This document shows, one piece after another, positions 1-7,155 of a stretch of 10,921 nt of DNA (the stretch's first letter is position 1; each line of letters starts with the position of its first letter). The position numbers were made by a program, and so were the translations under genes. The notes below the pieces were generated by a model. That model was given only the letters and a program-made list of their open reading frames with translations, ran no database searches and was not told where the DNA came from. Location: the NCBI GenBank assembly GCA_937894665.1, contig CALAWF010000070.1:1-10921 (forward strand), written 5' to 3'. Origin of the DNA: an uncultured bacterium (lineage in GTDB: Bacteria > Cyanobacteriota > Vampirovibrionia > Gastranaerophilales > Gastranaerophilaceae).

Positions 1-11
1 TTTTCGGTTCT

Positions 12-48
12 ACTTTTTCTTTTTTCATCGAAATAAAAAAGAAAAAGT
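12..48. repeat. Perfect 14-bp inverted repeat, A/T-only-like hairpin
   Basis: The arms ACTTTTTCTTTTTT (12-25) and AAAAAAGAAAAAGT (35-48) are exact reverse complements around a 9-base loop. It lies outside any gene and is the first of three palindromic units in 140 bases. It could act as a weak terminator for an unseen gene to the left, but the stem is almost all A-T. It is more likely a dispersed intergenic repeat. The structure is certain; the role is not. Confidence 0.6.
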
Positions 49-68
49 GAACAAGGGAAGTAATCAAA

Positions 69-100
69 CCCTCTTCCTAATCCTTCTCCCTCGGGAAGGG
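69..100. repeat. CCC...GGG palindromic intergenic repeat
   Basis: This 32-base unit begins CCCTCTTCC and ends GGGAAGGG. The arms CCTTC (82-86) and GAAGG (95-99) can pair around an 8-base loop, and the outer CCC/TTCC blocks give an alternative pairing with GGAA/GGG. It is far more GC-rich than its surroundings. It resembles short dispersed palindromes common in bacterial intergenic DNA; that class assignment is inferred from appearance only. Confidence 0.4.
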
Positions 101-111
101 AACTTATTAAT

Positions 112-131
112 GTTGGGTTTTCTAACCCAAC
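112..131. repeat. GTTGGGTT/AACCCAAC hairpin repeat
   Basis: GTTGGGTT (112-119) and AACCCAAC (124-131) form a perfect 8-bp stem with a 4-base loop. Read on the minus strand it is preceded by TGTAG. The combination TGTAGGTTGGGTT...AACCCAAC looks like a widespread dispersed repeat I recall from cyanobacterial and other genomes, but a genome-wide search would be needed to confirm this. No T-run follows on the plus strand, so it is unlikely to be a terminator. Confidence 0.5.
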
Positions 132-178
132 CTACATTTCTAGTCAATCCATAATAGCAGAATGTAAATTACCCATAC

Positions 179-212
179 AAAAAGTCGGTAACCAAGTTTT
201 GGTTGCCGACTT
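179..212 (-). terminator. Rho-independent terminator of lysS
   Basis: On the minus strand a 14-position stem (arms at 199-212 and 182-195) has one C-A mismatch and a 3-base loop, and is followed directly by TTTTT (complement of 179-183). It starts 18 bases past the lysS stop codon. On the plus strand no T-run follows, so it acts only for the leftward transcript. Confidence 0.85.
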
Positions 213-230
213 CAATATTATAAACCTCAA

Positions 231-1733
231 TTAGTCTCTTTTCTTCAATGTTGGGAATGCAATTACATCACGGATTGAAGGAGAGTTAGTTAATAGCATT
301 ACAAGTCTATCAATACCAAGACCTAAACCACCCATTGGAGGAACACCGTGTTCTAATGCACAGATATAATCTTCATCAATAGGCATTGCTTCTTCATCAC
401 CTGCTGCTTTTGCTGCCATTTGAGCTTCAAATCTAGCTCTTTGGTCAATCGGGTCAGTCAATTCTGAGAATGCGTTACAGATTTCCCAACCGTTAACACG
501 AGTTTCAAAACGTTCTGTCAATCTTGGATTATCTCTGTGAACTTTTGAAAGCGGTGATATATCTTTTGGATAATCATAAATATGAATTGGTTGAATTAAA
601 GACGGTTCGATTTTTTCTTCGAATACACGTTCAATAACTTGTCCCCATTTATCACAATCATCAGCATCTACGTGAACTGATTTTGCAGCTTCTTTTGCTT
701 CTTCAACAGTTTCAATTTTGTTAAAATCAATTCCTGTTGCTTCTTCAACAGCACCTAACATAGTTTTTCTATCCCAAGGTGGAGTTAAGTCGATTTCATT
801 TTCGCCATAAGTGATTTTTGTTGTACCCAAAACTTCTTTTGCTACATAAGCAACTAAGTTTTCAGTCAATGTCATCATATCGTTGTAATCAACATATGCT
901 TGGTACAATTCCATCATCGTAAATTCGGGATTGTGGCGAGTATCAATACCTTCGTTACGGAATGAACGGTTAATTTCAAAGATTTTTTCGCTTACACCAC
1001 CAACCATCAAACGTTTCAAATATAGTTCCGGTGCAATTCTCAAATACATATCCATATCAAGTGTATTATGGTGAGTGATGAATGGTCTGGCATTTGCACC
1101 ACCTGCTTGAGGATGAAGCATTGGAGTTTCAACTTCCATAAATCCTAAACCAGTCAAATATTCTCTAACTTTTTGGATAATTAAACTTCTTTTTTTGAAT
1201 GTTTGTCTAACATCATCGTTAACAATCATATCAACATATCTTTGACGGTATTTTGTTTCAACGTCAGTCAAACCGTGGAATTTTTCAGGCAATGGCAATA
1301 ATGATTTTGATAAAATTTCTAATGATTTTGCTTTAATAGTCAATTCTCCACGTGGAGTTCTTCTAACTGAACCATAGAAACCAACAATATCACCAATATC
1401 AATTGATTTTAAAGTTTTCAAATCTTCTTCTGACAAGTTTTCTTTATGTGAGAAGATTTGGATTTTTCCTGATGCATCAACCAAATCAATAAACATTCCG
1501 GTATTTCTGTTTGCCATTACACGCCCTGCAACGTGATAACAATCTTCTGTTTCTTCTCCGGCAGCAAGCTCTTTGTACTTGTCTTGCAAATCTTGAGCCA
1601 TAATATCTTTATCATATCCGTATGGATAAGGGTTCAAACCACGTTCTCTCAAGTTTTCCATTTTCTGAATTCTTACGTTACGAATTTGGCTTTGAGAAGA
1701 ACCTGTTTCTTGATTTTTTACGTTTTGAGTCAT
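231..1733 (-). CDS. lysS: Lysine--tRNA ligase (class II)
   Basis: Cytoplasmic enzyme that attaches lysine to tRNA-Lys using ATP. The 500 residues match the usual class II LysRS length and order. A charged N-terminal helix (about 15-60) is followed by an OB-fold anticodon-binding domain (about 65-140), then the class II catalytic core. Motif 2 is seen at 258-277 (FRNEGIDTRHNPEF, then TMMELY) and motif 3 at 468-480 (GGLGLGIDRLVML). The C-terminus IAFPTLKK is typical of the family. The ATG at 1733 is preceded on the minus strand by AGAAGGTA (1741-1748) with 7 bases of spacing, which supports this start. It is a single-gene unit with its own terminator, divergent from ruvC. Nothing is truncated or missing. 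Identification is secure. Confidence 0.97.
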   Translation of the reverse strand: MTQNVKNQETGSSQSQIRNVRIQKMENLRERGLNPYPYGYDKDIMAQDLQDKYKELAAGEETEDCYHVAGRVMANRNTGMFIDLVDASGKIQIFSHKENLSEEDLKTLKSIDIGDIVGFYGSVRRTPRGELTIKAKSLEILSKSLLPLPEKFHGLTDVETKYRQRYVDMIVNDDVRQTFKKRSLIIQKVREYLTGLGFMEVETPMLHPQAGGANARPFITHHNTLDMDMYLRIAPELYLKRLMVGGVSEKIFEINRSFRNEGIDTRHNPEFTMMELYQAYVDYNDMMTLTENLVAYVAKEVLGTTKITYGENEIDLTPPWDRKTMLGAVEEATGIDFNKIETVEEAKEAAKSVHVDADDCDKWGQVIERVFEEKIEPSLIQPIHIYDYPKDISPLSKVHRDNPRLTERFETRVNGWEICNAFSELTDPIDQRARFEAQMAAKAAGDEEAMPIDEDYICALEHGVPPMGGLGLGIDRLVMLLTNSPSIRDVIAFPTLKKRD

Positions 1734-1772
1734 ATTTTTCTACCTTCTATTTGTACTTAAATTCGCAATACG

Positions 1773-1781
1773 ATTGTAACA
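1773..1781 (-). promoter_or_regulatory. Extended -10 promoter of lysS
   Basis: On the minus strand TGTTACAAT gives a TGn extension plus a TACAAT -10 (1773-1778). The predicted start site is near 1766, giving a leader of about 33 bases that includes the ribosome binding site. No good -35 box is seen at the proper spacing, which extended -10 promoters tolerate. The prediction rests on sequence alone. Confidence 0.45.
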
Positions 1782-1835
1782 CAAAAACATATTATTTTTA
1801 GATTTCAAAATTTAATTTATTAATACTCAATTTTT

Positions 1836-1844
1836 TGGTAAAAT
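1836..1844 (+). promoter_or_regulatory. Extended -10 promoter of ruvC, predicting a leaderless mRNA
   Basis: TGGTAAAAT (1836-1844) is an extended -10 whose last base lies 6 bases before the ruvC ATG. A normal 7-base step from the -10 puts the transcription start at 1851, the A of ATG itself. The bases between contain no Shine-Dalgarno motif (TTTTTAT). The -35 region is poor (TTTATT at 1816-1821). Confidence 0.45.
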
Positions 1845-1850
1845 TTTTAT

Positions 1851-2351
1851 ATGAGAATTTTAGGAATAGATCCGGGAATGGCAATAGTTGGTTATAGTAT
1901 CGTCAATTATGACGGCAAAACTCCTGTGCTTGAACATTCCGGCTCAATCCAAACGCCAAAAGGGAAAAGAGAATCTGCAAGATTATTAGAAATTTTTAAT
2001 GATATGACCTCTATTGTAAAAAAATATCAACCTGATGTTTGTGCAATAGAAAAACTCTTCTTTTTCAGAAATCAAACAACCGTAATGCCGGTTGCTCACG
2101 CAAGGGGAGTAATTCTAACTGTACTTGAACAGTTTAATATTCCAATTTACGAATATACCCCAATGGAAGTTAAACAAATTCTCACGGGATATGGAAGAGC
2201 TGATAAAAAAGAAGTTGAACAAATGGTAAAAATAAGTTTAGGTACAGAAAATTTGCCTAAACTGGATGATACCGTTGACTCTATCGCTATTGCAATTTCT
2301 TACACCAGAAGTACTGATGCCATAGAAGATTTGAAAAAATTTGAGTTATAA
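1851..2351 (+). CDS. ruvC: Crossover junction endodeoxyribonuclease RuvC
   Basis: Holliday-junction resolvase: a dimer that makes paired cuts in four-way junctions with the RuvAB branch-migration complex, in the cytoplasm. The 166 residues fit the family's usual length. The RNase H-like fold shows the four acidic metal ligands of the family: D7 in GIDPG, E67 in AIEKLFF, and D140 and D143 in LDDTVDSIAIA. The motif FFFRNQTTVMPVAHARG (70-86) is also typical. The ATG at 1851 fits homologues exactly at MRILGIDPG. There is no Shine-Dalgarno sequence; a -10 box sits just upstream, so the mRNA may be leaderless. ruvA and ruvB are not in the window. The next gene starts 33 bases later and may be cotranscribed. 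Confidence 0.96.
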   Translation: MRILGIDPGMAIVGYSIVNYDGKTPVLEHSGSIQTPKGKRESARLLEIFNDMTSIVKKYQPDVCAIEKLFFFRNQTTVMPVAHARGVILTVLEQFNIPIYEYTPMEVKQILTGYGRADKKEVEQMVKISLGTENLPKLDDTVDSIAIAISYTRSTDAIEDLKKFEL

Positions 2352-2360
2352 TTAAATAAA

Positions 2361-2369
2361 TGTTAATAT
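2361..2369 (+). promoter_or_regulatory. Possible extended -10 promoter before the membrane-protein gene
   Basis: TGTTAATAT in the 33-base gap after ruvC matches TGn plus a TAATAT -10. A start near 2376 would give a very short leader overlapping AAGGGA (2375-2380). It would let the membrane protein and mtnA be expressed apart from ruvC. In such AT-rich DNA a chance match is quite possible. Confidence 0.25.
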
Positions 2370-2384
2370 ACTTCAAGGGATATT

Positions 2385-2846
2385 ATGGATAGAATTTTAG
2401 TTAAAAATATAACAATTTTAAGTCTAATTTTAGGACTAATTTTAGGGGTCTTAGCTCCTATTCCTATTGTCGGGATGATTATGTTATTCTTGCTTTTGCT
2501 AGGTTCAGCACCACTTGTTATGATTTATTTAATTATGGACGGAAAACTTGAATTAACAACTACAAAAGACAGTATTTTAAATGGAGCATTATCTGGTTTT
2601 ATGACGAATATAACTTTTGCAATTGCATATTGTATTATAATGGTTATTTTGTCAAAATGTTTTCATTACACCCCGAACTTTTTCCTAACCGCAATGATAG
2701 AAAATTCCCCAATTTGGTTACTTGGAACATTTATTATATTTTTAGGAATTTTATGTGCAACAACCAACGCTTTTGCAGGTTTTGCAACATATTACATAAT
2801 TAATCTTATTCGTGATATTTACGAAAACAAACACAAAAACGACTAA
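2385..2846 (+). CDS. Small multi-pass membrane protein, function unknown
   Basis: I do not recognise this 153-residue protein. It is very hydrophobic. Probable membrane segments lie at about 9-25, 27-51, 65-90 and 109-141, the last long enough for two short passes. This suggests a four- or five-segment inner-membrane protein with a charged C-terminal tail (RDIYENKHKND). There is no signal peptide, soluble domain or catalytic motif. The ATG at 2385 has AAGGGA 4 bases upstream, which supports the start. It sits between ruvC and mtnA with gaps of 33 bases on each side, so cotranscription is likely, but neither neighbour suggests a role. Codon and base use match the surroundings. The reading frame is sound; the function is open. 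Confidence 0.8.
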   Translation: MDRILVKNITILSLILGLILGVLAPIPIVGMIMLFLLLLGSAPLVMIYLIMDGKLELTTTKDSILNGALSGFMTNITFAIAYCIIMVILSKCFHYTPNFFLTAMIENSPIWLLGTFIIFLGILCATTNAFAGFATYYIINLIRDIYENKHKND

Positions 2847-2879
2847 ATTTACACATCTGAAATATAAAGGAAAAAAATA

Positions 2880-3941
2880 ATGACAGAATTTCAATCAAAA
2901 ATAAGAACTATCGAATGGATGGGAACATATTCCAAAATGGTTGATCAAACCAAATTCCCAACCCAATTTGAATATGTTGACGTAACAACAGGACAACAAA
3001 TGTTTGATGCAATCAAAACAATGATTGTTAGAGGAGCACCGGCTATCGGAATTGCAGGAGCTCACGGGGTTGTTTTATACGCTCAAGAACTTGAAAAAGA
3101 AAACTTGCCAAGAGAAGAATTTATTTCAAAACTTCTTGAAAAATCAGATTATATGGCAAGTGCAAGACCTACAGCCGTAAACCTTATGTGGGCAGTCAAA
3201 AAGCAAAAAGAAATTATTAAAAATTCAAAATCTGATATTAAAACTCTTATCAAAGAACTTGCCGATAATGGAAAAAAACTTGAACTTGAAGATATTGAAA
3301 TTAACAAAAAAATTGGTGATTACGGAGCAGAAGTTGTTCCCAAAGGTGCAACCATTTTAACTCACTGCAACGCAGGAGCTTTGGCGACAGTTGGTTATGG
3401 TACGGCACTGGGGGTAGTTCGTTCAGCTTTTGCAAACGACCCGACTGTACAAGTTTTTGCAGACGAAACTCGTCCTCGTCAACAAGGTGCAAGAATTACA
3501 ACACTTGAATTAACAATGGATGGTATTCCTGTAACATTGATTACAGATGGAATGTGTTCATACTTTATGAAAAAAGGAATGATTGATATGGTTTGCGTTG
3601 GAGCAGATAGAATTGCGGCAAACGGTGATGCTGCAAACAAAATCGGTACATACACTGTTGCAATTGCAGCTAAATACCACAACATACCATTCTATGTTGC
3701 AGCTCCATTATCAACAATTGACACAAGTATCAAAACAGGAGATGATATTGTAATAGAAGAACGTTCCCATGATGAAGTTACACACATCAACGGAAAACCA
3801 ATTTGTGCAGAAGGAGTTAATATTATTAACCCAGGATTCGATGTAACTCCGCATGAATTGATTGCTGGTATTATTACAGAAAAAGGAATTTTAAGACCTG
3901 ATTACAACAAATCAATTGAAGAAGCATTTAATATAAAATAA
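2880..3941 (+). CDS. mtnA: S-methyl-5-thioribose-1-phosphate isomerase (MtnA)
   Basis: Converts 5-methylthioribose 1-phosphate to 5-methylthioribulose 1-phosphate in the methionine salvage pathway. The 353 residues match MtnA of the eIF2B-alpha/beta/delta-like fold. Family blocks in order are RGAPAIGIAGAHG (51-63), RPTAVNLMWA (96-105), LTHCNAGALATVGYGTALG (160-178), DETRPRQQGARIT (195-207) and GADRIAANGDAANKIGTY (241-258). The two catalytic residues known for this family are present: C163 in the HCNAG block and D243 in GADR. AAAGGA upstream of the ATG at 2880 supports the start. It follows the membrane protein by 33 bases and precedes the exported protein by 12. No other salvage genes are in the window. 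A ribose-bisphosphate isomerase of the same fold is the main alternative, but the block spacing favours MtnA. Confidence 0.93.
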   Translation: MTEFQSKIRTIEWMGTYSKMVDQTKFPTQFEYVDVTTGQQMFDAIKTMIVRGAPAIGIAGAHGVVLYAQELEKENLPREEFISKLLEKSDYMASARPTAVNLMWAVKKQKEIIKNSKSDIKTLIKELADNGKKLELEDIEINKKIGDYGAEVVPKGATILTHCNAGALATVGYGTALGVVRSAFANDPTVQVFADETRPRQQGARITTLELTMDGIPVTLITDGMCSYFMKKGMIDMVCVGADRIAANGDAANKIGTYTVAIAAKYHNIPFYVAAPLSTIDTSIKTGDDIVIEERSHDEVTHINGKPICAEGVNIINPGFDVTPHELIAGIITEKGILRPDYNKSIEEAFNIK

Positions 3942-3953
3942 AGGGAGGGAAAT

Positions 3954-4238
3954 ATGAAAAAGTTATTATTAACAACAATCGCATTATCAATGCTTGCAAT
4001 GCCACTTCCGGCAATGGCAGGAACTCACGGAACTAACGGACACGTAAGCGGAAGATCAGTAGGTGCCGCAGCATTATCATTACTTATTTGGCCTGGTCTA
4101 GGTCAAGCAGTAAACGACCAAAAATATGACAAAAATGCAACTCACGCAATCTTAGGATTAACTGGGGTATTCAGAATTTGGTCATGTTATGATGCATTCG
4201 TTGACCGTCAAGGCGGCGTTTGGCACAATAGAATTTAG
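3954..4238 (+). CDS. Small exported protein with PGLGQ motif, function unknown
   Basis: The protein has 94 residues and a clear Sec signal peptide: MKK, a hydrophobic core (4-18), and an AMA cleavage site predicted after residue 22, giving a mature product of about 72 residues. The mature part has two hydrophobic stretches (about 36-48 and 64-78) joined by WPGLGQAVNDQKYDK. This PGLGQ-plus-basic-turn pattern is loosely like small two-helix families such as TM2 or DUF5683, but I cannot assign it. It probably ends up in the periplasm or the membrane. A strong Shine-Dalgarno (GGGAGGG) lies 12 bases after the mtnA stop, so it is very likely cotranscribed with mtnA and efficiently translated. A strong terminator palindrome follows. 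The gene call is firm; the function is unknown. Confidence 0.85.
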   Translation: MKKLLLTTIALSMLAMPLPAMAGTHGTNGHVSGRSVGAAALSLLIWPGLGQAVNDQKYDKNATHAILGLTGVFRIWSCYDAFVDRQGGVWHNRI

Positions 4239-4257
4239 TTTTTTATTTAATAGAACT

Positions 4258-4290
4258 AAGACCGGCGGATTTATAAATCCGCCGGTCTTT
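4258..4290. terminator. Bidirectional terminator, 32-bp perfect palindrome
   Basis: Positions 4258-4289 are a perfect palindrome (AAGACCGGCGGATTTA and its complement). The GC-rich stem is flanked by TTTAATTTT on the right and by AAGAATC-free A/T-rich DNA with TTAG on the left. It sits between two converging genes (stops at 4238 and 4319) and is placed to end both transcripts. The T-run is better for the rightward one. Confidence 0.85.
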
Positions 4291-4318
4291 AATTTTACTT
4301 CTTGCCTTATAAACCTTA

Positions 4319-5224
4319 CTACGGTTTTTGGAATACGAAAATATATTCGTGAGTAAAAATGCTAAATCCACCTGCCAACGCTCTATAACGCCACAAGTTT
4401 GCAGTTCTGCCTTTTCCTCTTTCGTTGCCTTGAATATCTTTAACAATAGTTGATTTTAGGATAAAACCAAGTTTTCTCATTCTATTCATACATTCAAAAC
4501 CTAAAGGTTGAACTTCTGAATTTTTATAACTATCTCCAATAATCAAGCACGCAAAACGACCGCTTTCAAGTAAGTCATAGCCGTTTTTGGCAACTTTTTC
4601 AAACATGTCATAAAATTCTTCTGTTGTTGCACAGTTTGAAAGGTCCTCTTTCTTATCAGAAAACTTGATAATATCATCATAAGGTGGATGAAGCATCAAG
4701 AATTGAGCTTTTTCTTCACCCATAATATCTAGTCTTGCTTTAACTTTTTCAACTGCCAATTCGCTTGTGGAATCCGCACAAATAATATTCACATCTGTTA
4801 CAAGTTGTTTTGGAGTAAATTTTTCTGAAACGCTTTCAGCTAAATCGTCTTTCAATTCAACACCAATACAACGTCTATTCATATTGATAGCTTCGATACC
4901 GGAAGTTCCGGAACCAAAGAACAAATCAAGAACAACATCATTTTTCTTGGTATATCTCTCATACATTTGTTGTGCAATTTGAGGGATATAATTTCCGTGG
5001 TATTCGTTAGAATGTCCGTGTTCTCTCAATCTTGAAGGGAATTGCCATAGAGTTCCGGTCAAAATGTGAGCATAATCTCTCCATCTTTTTAAATTTATAT
5101 CACTATATTTGGTAGTCTTTACGTCAGGTTGTTTTACAATCTGCAAGTCAGCCTTTTTCTTTGGCTGTAATTTTAAATTTGATAAAGCTTTTCTAACCAA
5201 AATGTCCCCCGTATAATTATCCAA
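4319..5224 (-). CDS. Orphan DNA methyltransferase, N4/N6 amino-methylase type
   Basis: Probably transfers a methyl group from S-adenosylmethionine to an exocyclic amino group in DNA (N6-adenine or N4-cytosine). Visible in 301 residues: a pre-motif block GNYIPQIAQQM (77-87), AdoMet-binding motif I DLFFGSGTSG (100-109) followed by CIGVEL (119-124), and catalytic motif IV HPPY (179-182). HPPY replaces the commoner DPPY or SPPY, so the target base cannot be told. Motif I comes before IV. The C-terminal half (about 190-290) may hold target recognition. The start is a TTG at 5224, since no ATG lies in frame near the N-terminus. A TTG at 5200 with GGGGG 5 bases upstream is a good alternative, giving 293 residues. 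There is no restriction enzyme or specificity subunit nearby. It is divergent from mutL across a 119-base region. Confidence 0.8.
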   Translation of the reverse strand: MDNYTGDILVRKALSNLKLQPKKKADLQIVKQPDVKTTKYSDINLKRWRDYAHILTGTLWQFPSRLREHGHSNEYHGNYIPQIAQQMYERYTKKNDVVLDLFFGSGTSGIEAINMNRRCIGVELKDDLAESVSEKFTPKQLVTDVNIICADSTSELAVEKVKARLDIMGEEKAQFLMLHPPYDDIIKFSDKKEDLSNCATTEEFYDMFEKVAKNGYDLLESGRFACLIIGDSYKNSEVQPLGFECMNRMRKLGFILKSTIVKDIQGNERGKGRTANLWRYRALAGGFSIFTHEYIFVFQKP

Positions 5225-5245
5225 GTCTTCTTTTACATTCCAATA

Positions 5246-5274
5246 GTATTAAATTGTTTCAAATTTGTAATCAA
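5246..5274 (-). promoter_or_regulatory. Possible promoter of the methyltransferase gene
   Basis: On the minus strand TTGATT (5269-5274) and TAATAC (5246-5251) are 17 bases apart and about 20 bases upstream of the TTG start codon. The -35 overlaps one arm of the inverted repeat at 5270-5299. The match is moderate and the DNA is AT-rich. Confidence 0.3.
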
Positions 5275-5299
5275 ACGTTTAGATGATTTTGTGTTTGAT
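5270..5299. repeat. ATCAAAC/GTTTGAT inverted repeat in the divergent control region
   Basis: ATCAAAC (5270-5276) and GTTTGAT (5293-5299) are exact inverted copies 16 bases apart, roughly two helical turns centre to centre. They lie between the divergent methyltransferase and mutL genes. This is the geometry of an operator for a dimeric regulator, but a 7-base match in AT-rich DNA could be chance. Confidence 0.3.
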
Positions 5300-5343
5300 G
5301 TAGATTGAGATTGTGGATTGAGGGGAAAACAAGAAGCAGAGCA

Positions 5344-7137
5344 ATGGCAAGAATAAGACAATTATCAAAACATTTAATCAACCAAATTGCAGCGGGAGAA
5401 GTAATTGAGCGTCCGGCATCAGTTGTAAAAGAATTAGTAGAAAATTCCGTGGATGCGGGAGCAACAAGAGTAAGTATTGAAATTACCAATGAATGCAGAG
5501 ATATACGTGTTGCAGACAATGGCTGCGGAATTCATCCTGATGATATTTTGCTTGCTTTTTCAAAACACGCAACAAGTAAAATCAAAGAAGATGACGATTT
5601 ATTTGATATTCATACCCTTGGGTTTAGAGGGGAAGCTCTTGCCAGTATAATTTCTATTGCTAAATTAACCTGTATTACAAGAACAAAAGAATTTGAAACA
5701 GGAACAAAGGTAACTTGCGAAAATTCAGAAGTAAAACAAGTTGAAACAGGTTGTGCAGTGGGAACAATTATGGACATCAAAGACTTATTTTATAATGTTC
5801 CTGTTCGTTTAAAGTTTTTAAAAAGTTCAAATACAGAATTTTCTTATATTCAAGAAATTGTTCAAGCTATTGCCTTATCTCATCCTGAAGTATCAATTGA
5901 GTTGAAAAAATTCGGCAAAACTGTTCTAAAAACCACAGGGCAAAATAATCTAACTCAAACAATAAAAGAAGTTTACTCATCAGACGTTACAAATAGTTTG
6001 AAAGAAGTTCTAAAAACTGATGCAATTTCAGGTTTAAAAATCAGCGGATTTGTAAGCACCCCTGATTATACCCGCTCCAGCAAAAAAAGTTATCACTTGT
6101 ACATAAATTCAAGAAGCGTTAAGTGTCCAATCTTTCAAAAATCAATTGACATGGTTTATAAAAACTTAACCGCAAACAACAAGTATCCATTTGTAGTGCT
6201 TAATTTAGAAATTCCACCACATGACGTGGATGTAAATGTTCACCCGACCAAAAAAGAAGTTCGATACAAAAATCCTAATCAGATTTTCAATTTTATCTAT
6301 TCAGCGGTTGAAGCCGGTCTTTCAAACTACAAAGAAACACCAAGAGAAGAGGCACATTACTCTTCATACGAAAGATTTGAACCACAAAATGATTCTGTTG
6401 TAAGTTTTCCGCAATCGACAAAAGAAGTTTATATTGATGAAAAATCAGACACAATGTATGTTTCTGACCTAGGGATGAAACAAATTGAAGAAACTGAAAC
6501 TTTCACCCCTCAACAAAACAACGAACAAACTTTTGTTCAACAGAAACAAATATTTTCACCTCAAACAACCGCTCAAATTGAACCGGCAGATAAGATTATC
6601 GGTCAATATCACGATACTTATATCCTGATTGATACAGAAGAAGGGTTAGAAATTGTTGACCAGCACATAGCTCAAGAAAGATATATTTACGAAAAATTAA
6701 AATCCGAGAAAAATATAATTTCTCAAATGCTGTTTGTTTCAGATGTAATTCAAGTTTCTTCAACAGAAGCAGAACTCATAAAAGAAAATATAGAAAAATT
6801 TGAAAAGTTTGGATACGGAATTGAATTTCTAAATGATACAGAACTTATCTTCCGCAAAGTTCCGCAATTATTATCGAAAGCAAATCCGAAAGACATTATT
6901 GCTGATATTTTGCAAAATATTGAAGGAGATATTGACAATCTTGAAGAAAGAATTCTTATCACCACATCTTGCAAAGCCTCTGTAAAAGCAAATACAAAAC
7001 TTTCAATCTGGCAAATGGAAGACATTATCAAAAAATGGCGAACAACAAAAATGCCTTATACATGCCCGCACGGACGACCGATTTCTAAAACAATTCCGCA
7101 CAAAGAACTTGCAGGATTTTTCCAACGAGCTAAGTAA
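5344..7137 (+). CDS. mutL: DNA mismatch repair protein MutL, endonuclease type
   Basis: Links mismatch recognition by MutS to strand removal. The start is the ATG at 5344 (597 residues), which puts NQIAAGEVIERPASVVKELV in the family's register. An upstream in-frame TTG at 5305 would add 13 residues that homologues lack. AGAAG at 5332-5336 is a weak ribosome binding site. The N-terminal GHKL ATPase shows E33/N34 in ENSVDAGA, DNGCGI (58-63), KHATSKI and GFRGEA (93-98), then the transducer with VNVHPTKKEVR (about 297-307). A polar Gln/Thr-rich linker spans about 328-412. The C-terminal domain has DQHIAQERYIYE (439-450), matching the DQHA-x2-E-x4-E endonuclease motif with Ile for Ala, plus SCKASVKA (542-549) and CPHGRP (574-579). 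These metal-site motifs imply nicking activity, as in bacteria without MutH. mutS is not in the window. Confidence 0.95.
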   Translation: MARIRQLSKHLINQIAAGEVIERPASVVKELVENSVDAGATRVSIEITNECRDIRVADNGCGIHPDDILLAFSKHATSKIKEDDDLFDIHTLGFRGEALASIISIAKLTCITRTKEFETGTKVTCENSEVKQVETGCAVGTIMDIKDLFYNVPVRLKFLKSSNTEFSYIQEIVQAIALSHPEVSIELKKFGKTVLKTTGQNNLTQTIKEVYSSDVTNSLKEVLKTDAISGLKISGFVSTPDYTRSSKKSYHLYINSRSVKCPIFQKSIDMVYKNLTANNKYPFVVLNLEIPPHDVDVNVHPTKKEVRYKNPNQIFNFIYSAVEAGLSNYKETPREEAHYSSYERFEPQNDSVVSFPQSTKEVYIDEKSDTMYVSDLGMKQIEETETFTPQQNNEQTFVQQKQIFSPQTTAQIEPADKIIGQYHDTYILIDTEEGLEIVDQHIAQERYIYEKLKSEKNIISQMLFVSDVIQVSSTEAELIKENIEKFEKFGYGIEFLNDTELIFRKVPQLLSKANPKDIIADILQNIEGDIDNLEERILITTSCKASVKANTKLSIWQMEDIIKKWRTTKMPYTCPHGRPISKTIPHKELAGFFQRAK

Positions 7138-7155
7138 TTTTTAAATTATCTAAGC
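7129..7155. terminator. Possible weak hairpin spanning both converging stop codons
   Basis: TAATTT (7135-7140) pairs with AAATTA (7143-7148) around two T's, with GCT (7129-7131) and AGC (7153-7155) able to pair outside an unpaired segment. It covers the stops of mutL and the converging gene, which are only 12 bases apart. The stem is A-T rich and imperfect, so terminator function is doubtful. No better terminator is visible here. Confidence 0.2.

Noticed and set aside
12..48. Hairpin as a Rho-independent terminator
   Set aside because: The stem is almost wholly A-T and no gene end is visible beside it; a repeat is the simpler reading.
1533..1760. Plus-strand open frame of 75 residues inside lysS
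   Set aside because: It is antisense to a confidently identified gene and the product has no family features. Other frames opposite mtnA, mutL, the methyltransferase and glcK were dropped for the same reason.
5305..5343. TTG-initiated extension of mutL by 13 residues
   Set aside because: The extra residues (RLWIEGKTRSRA) do not fit the MutL N-terminus, while ATG 5344 aligns exactly with the family's opening.
4319..7137. Restriction-modification or defence island
   Set aside because: There is a methylase but no restriction endonuclease, specificity subunit or other defence gene; mutL is housekeeping.
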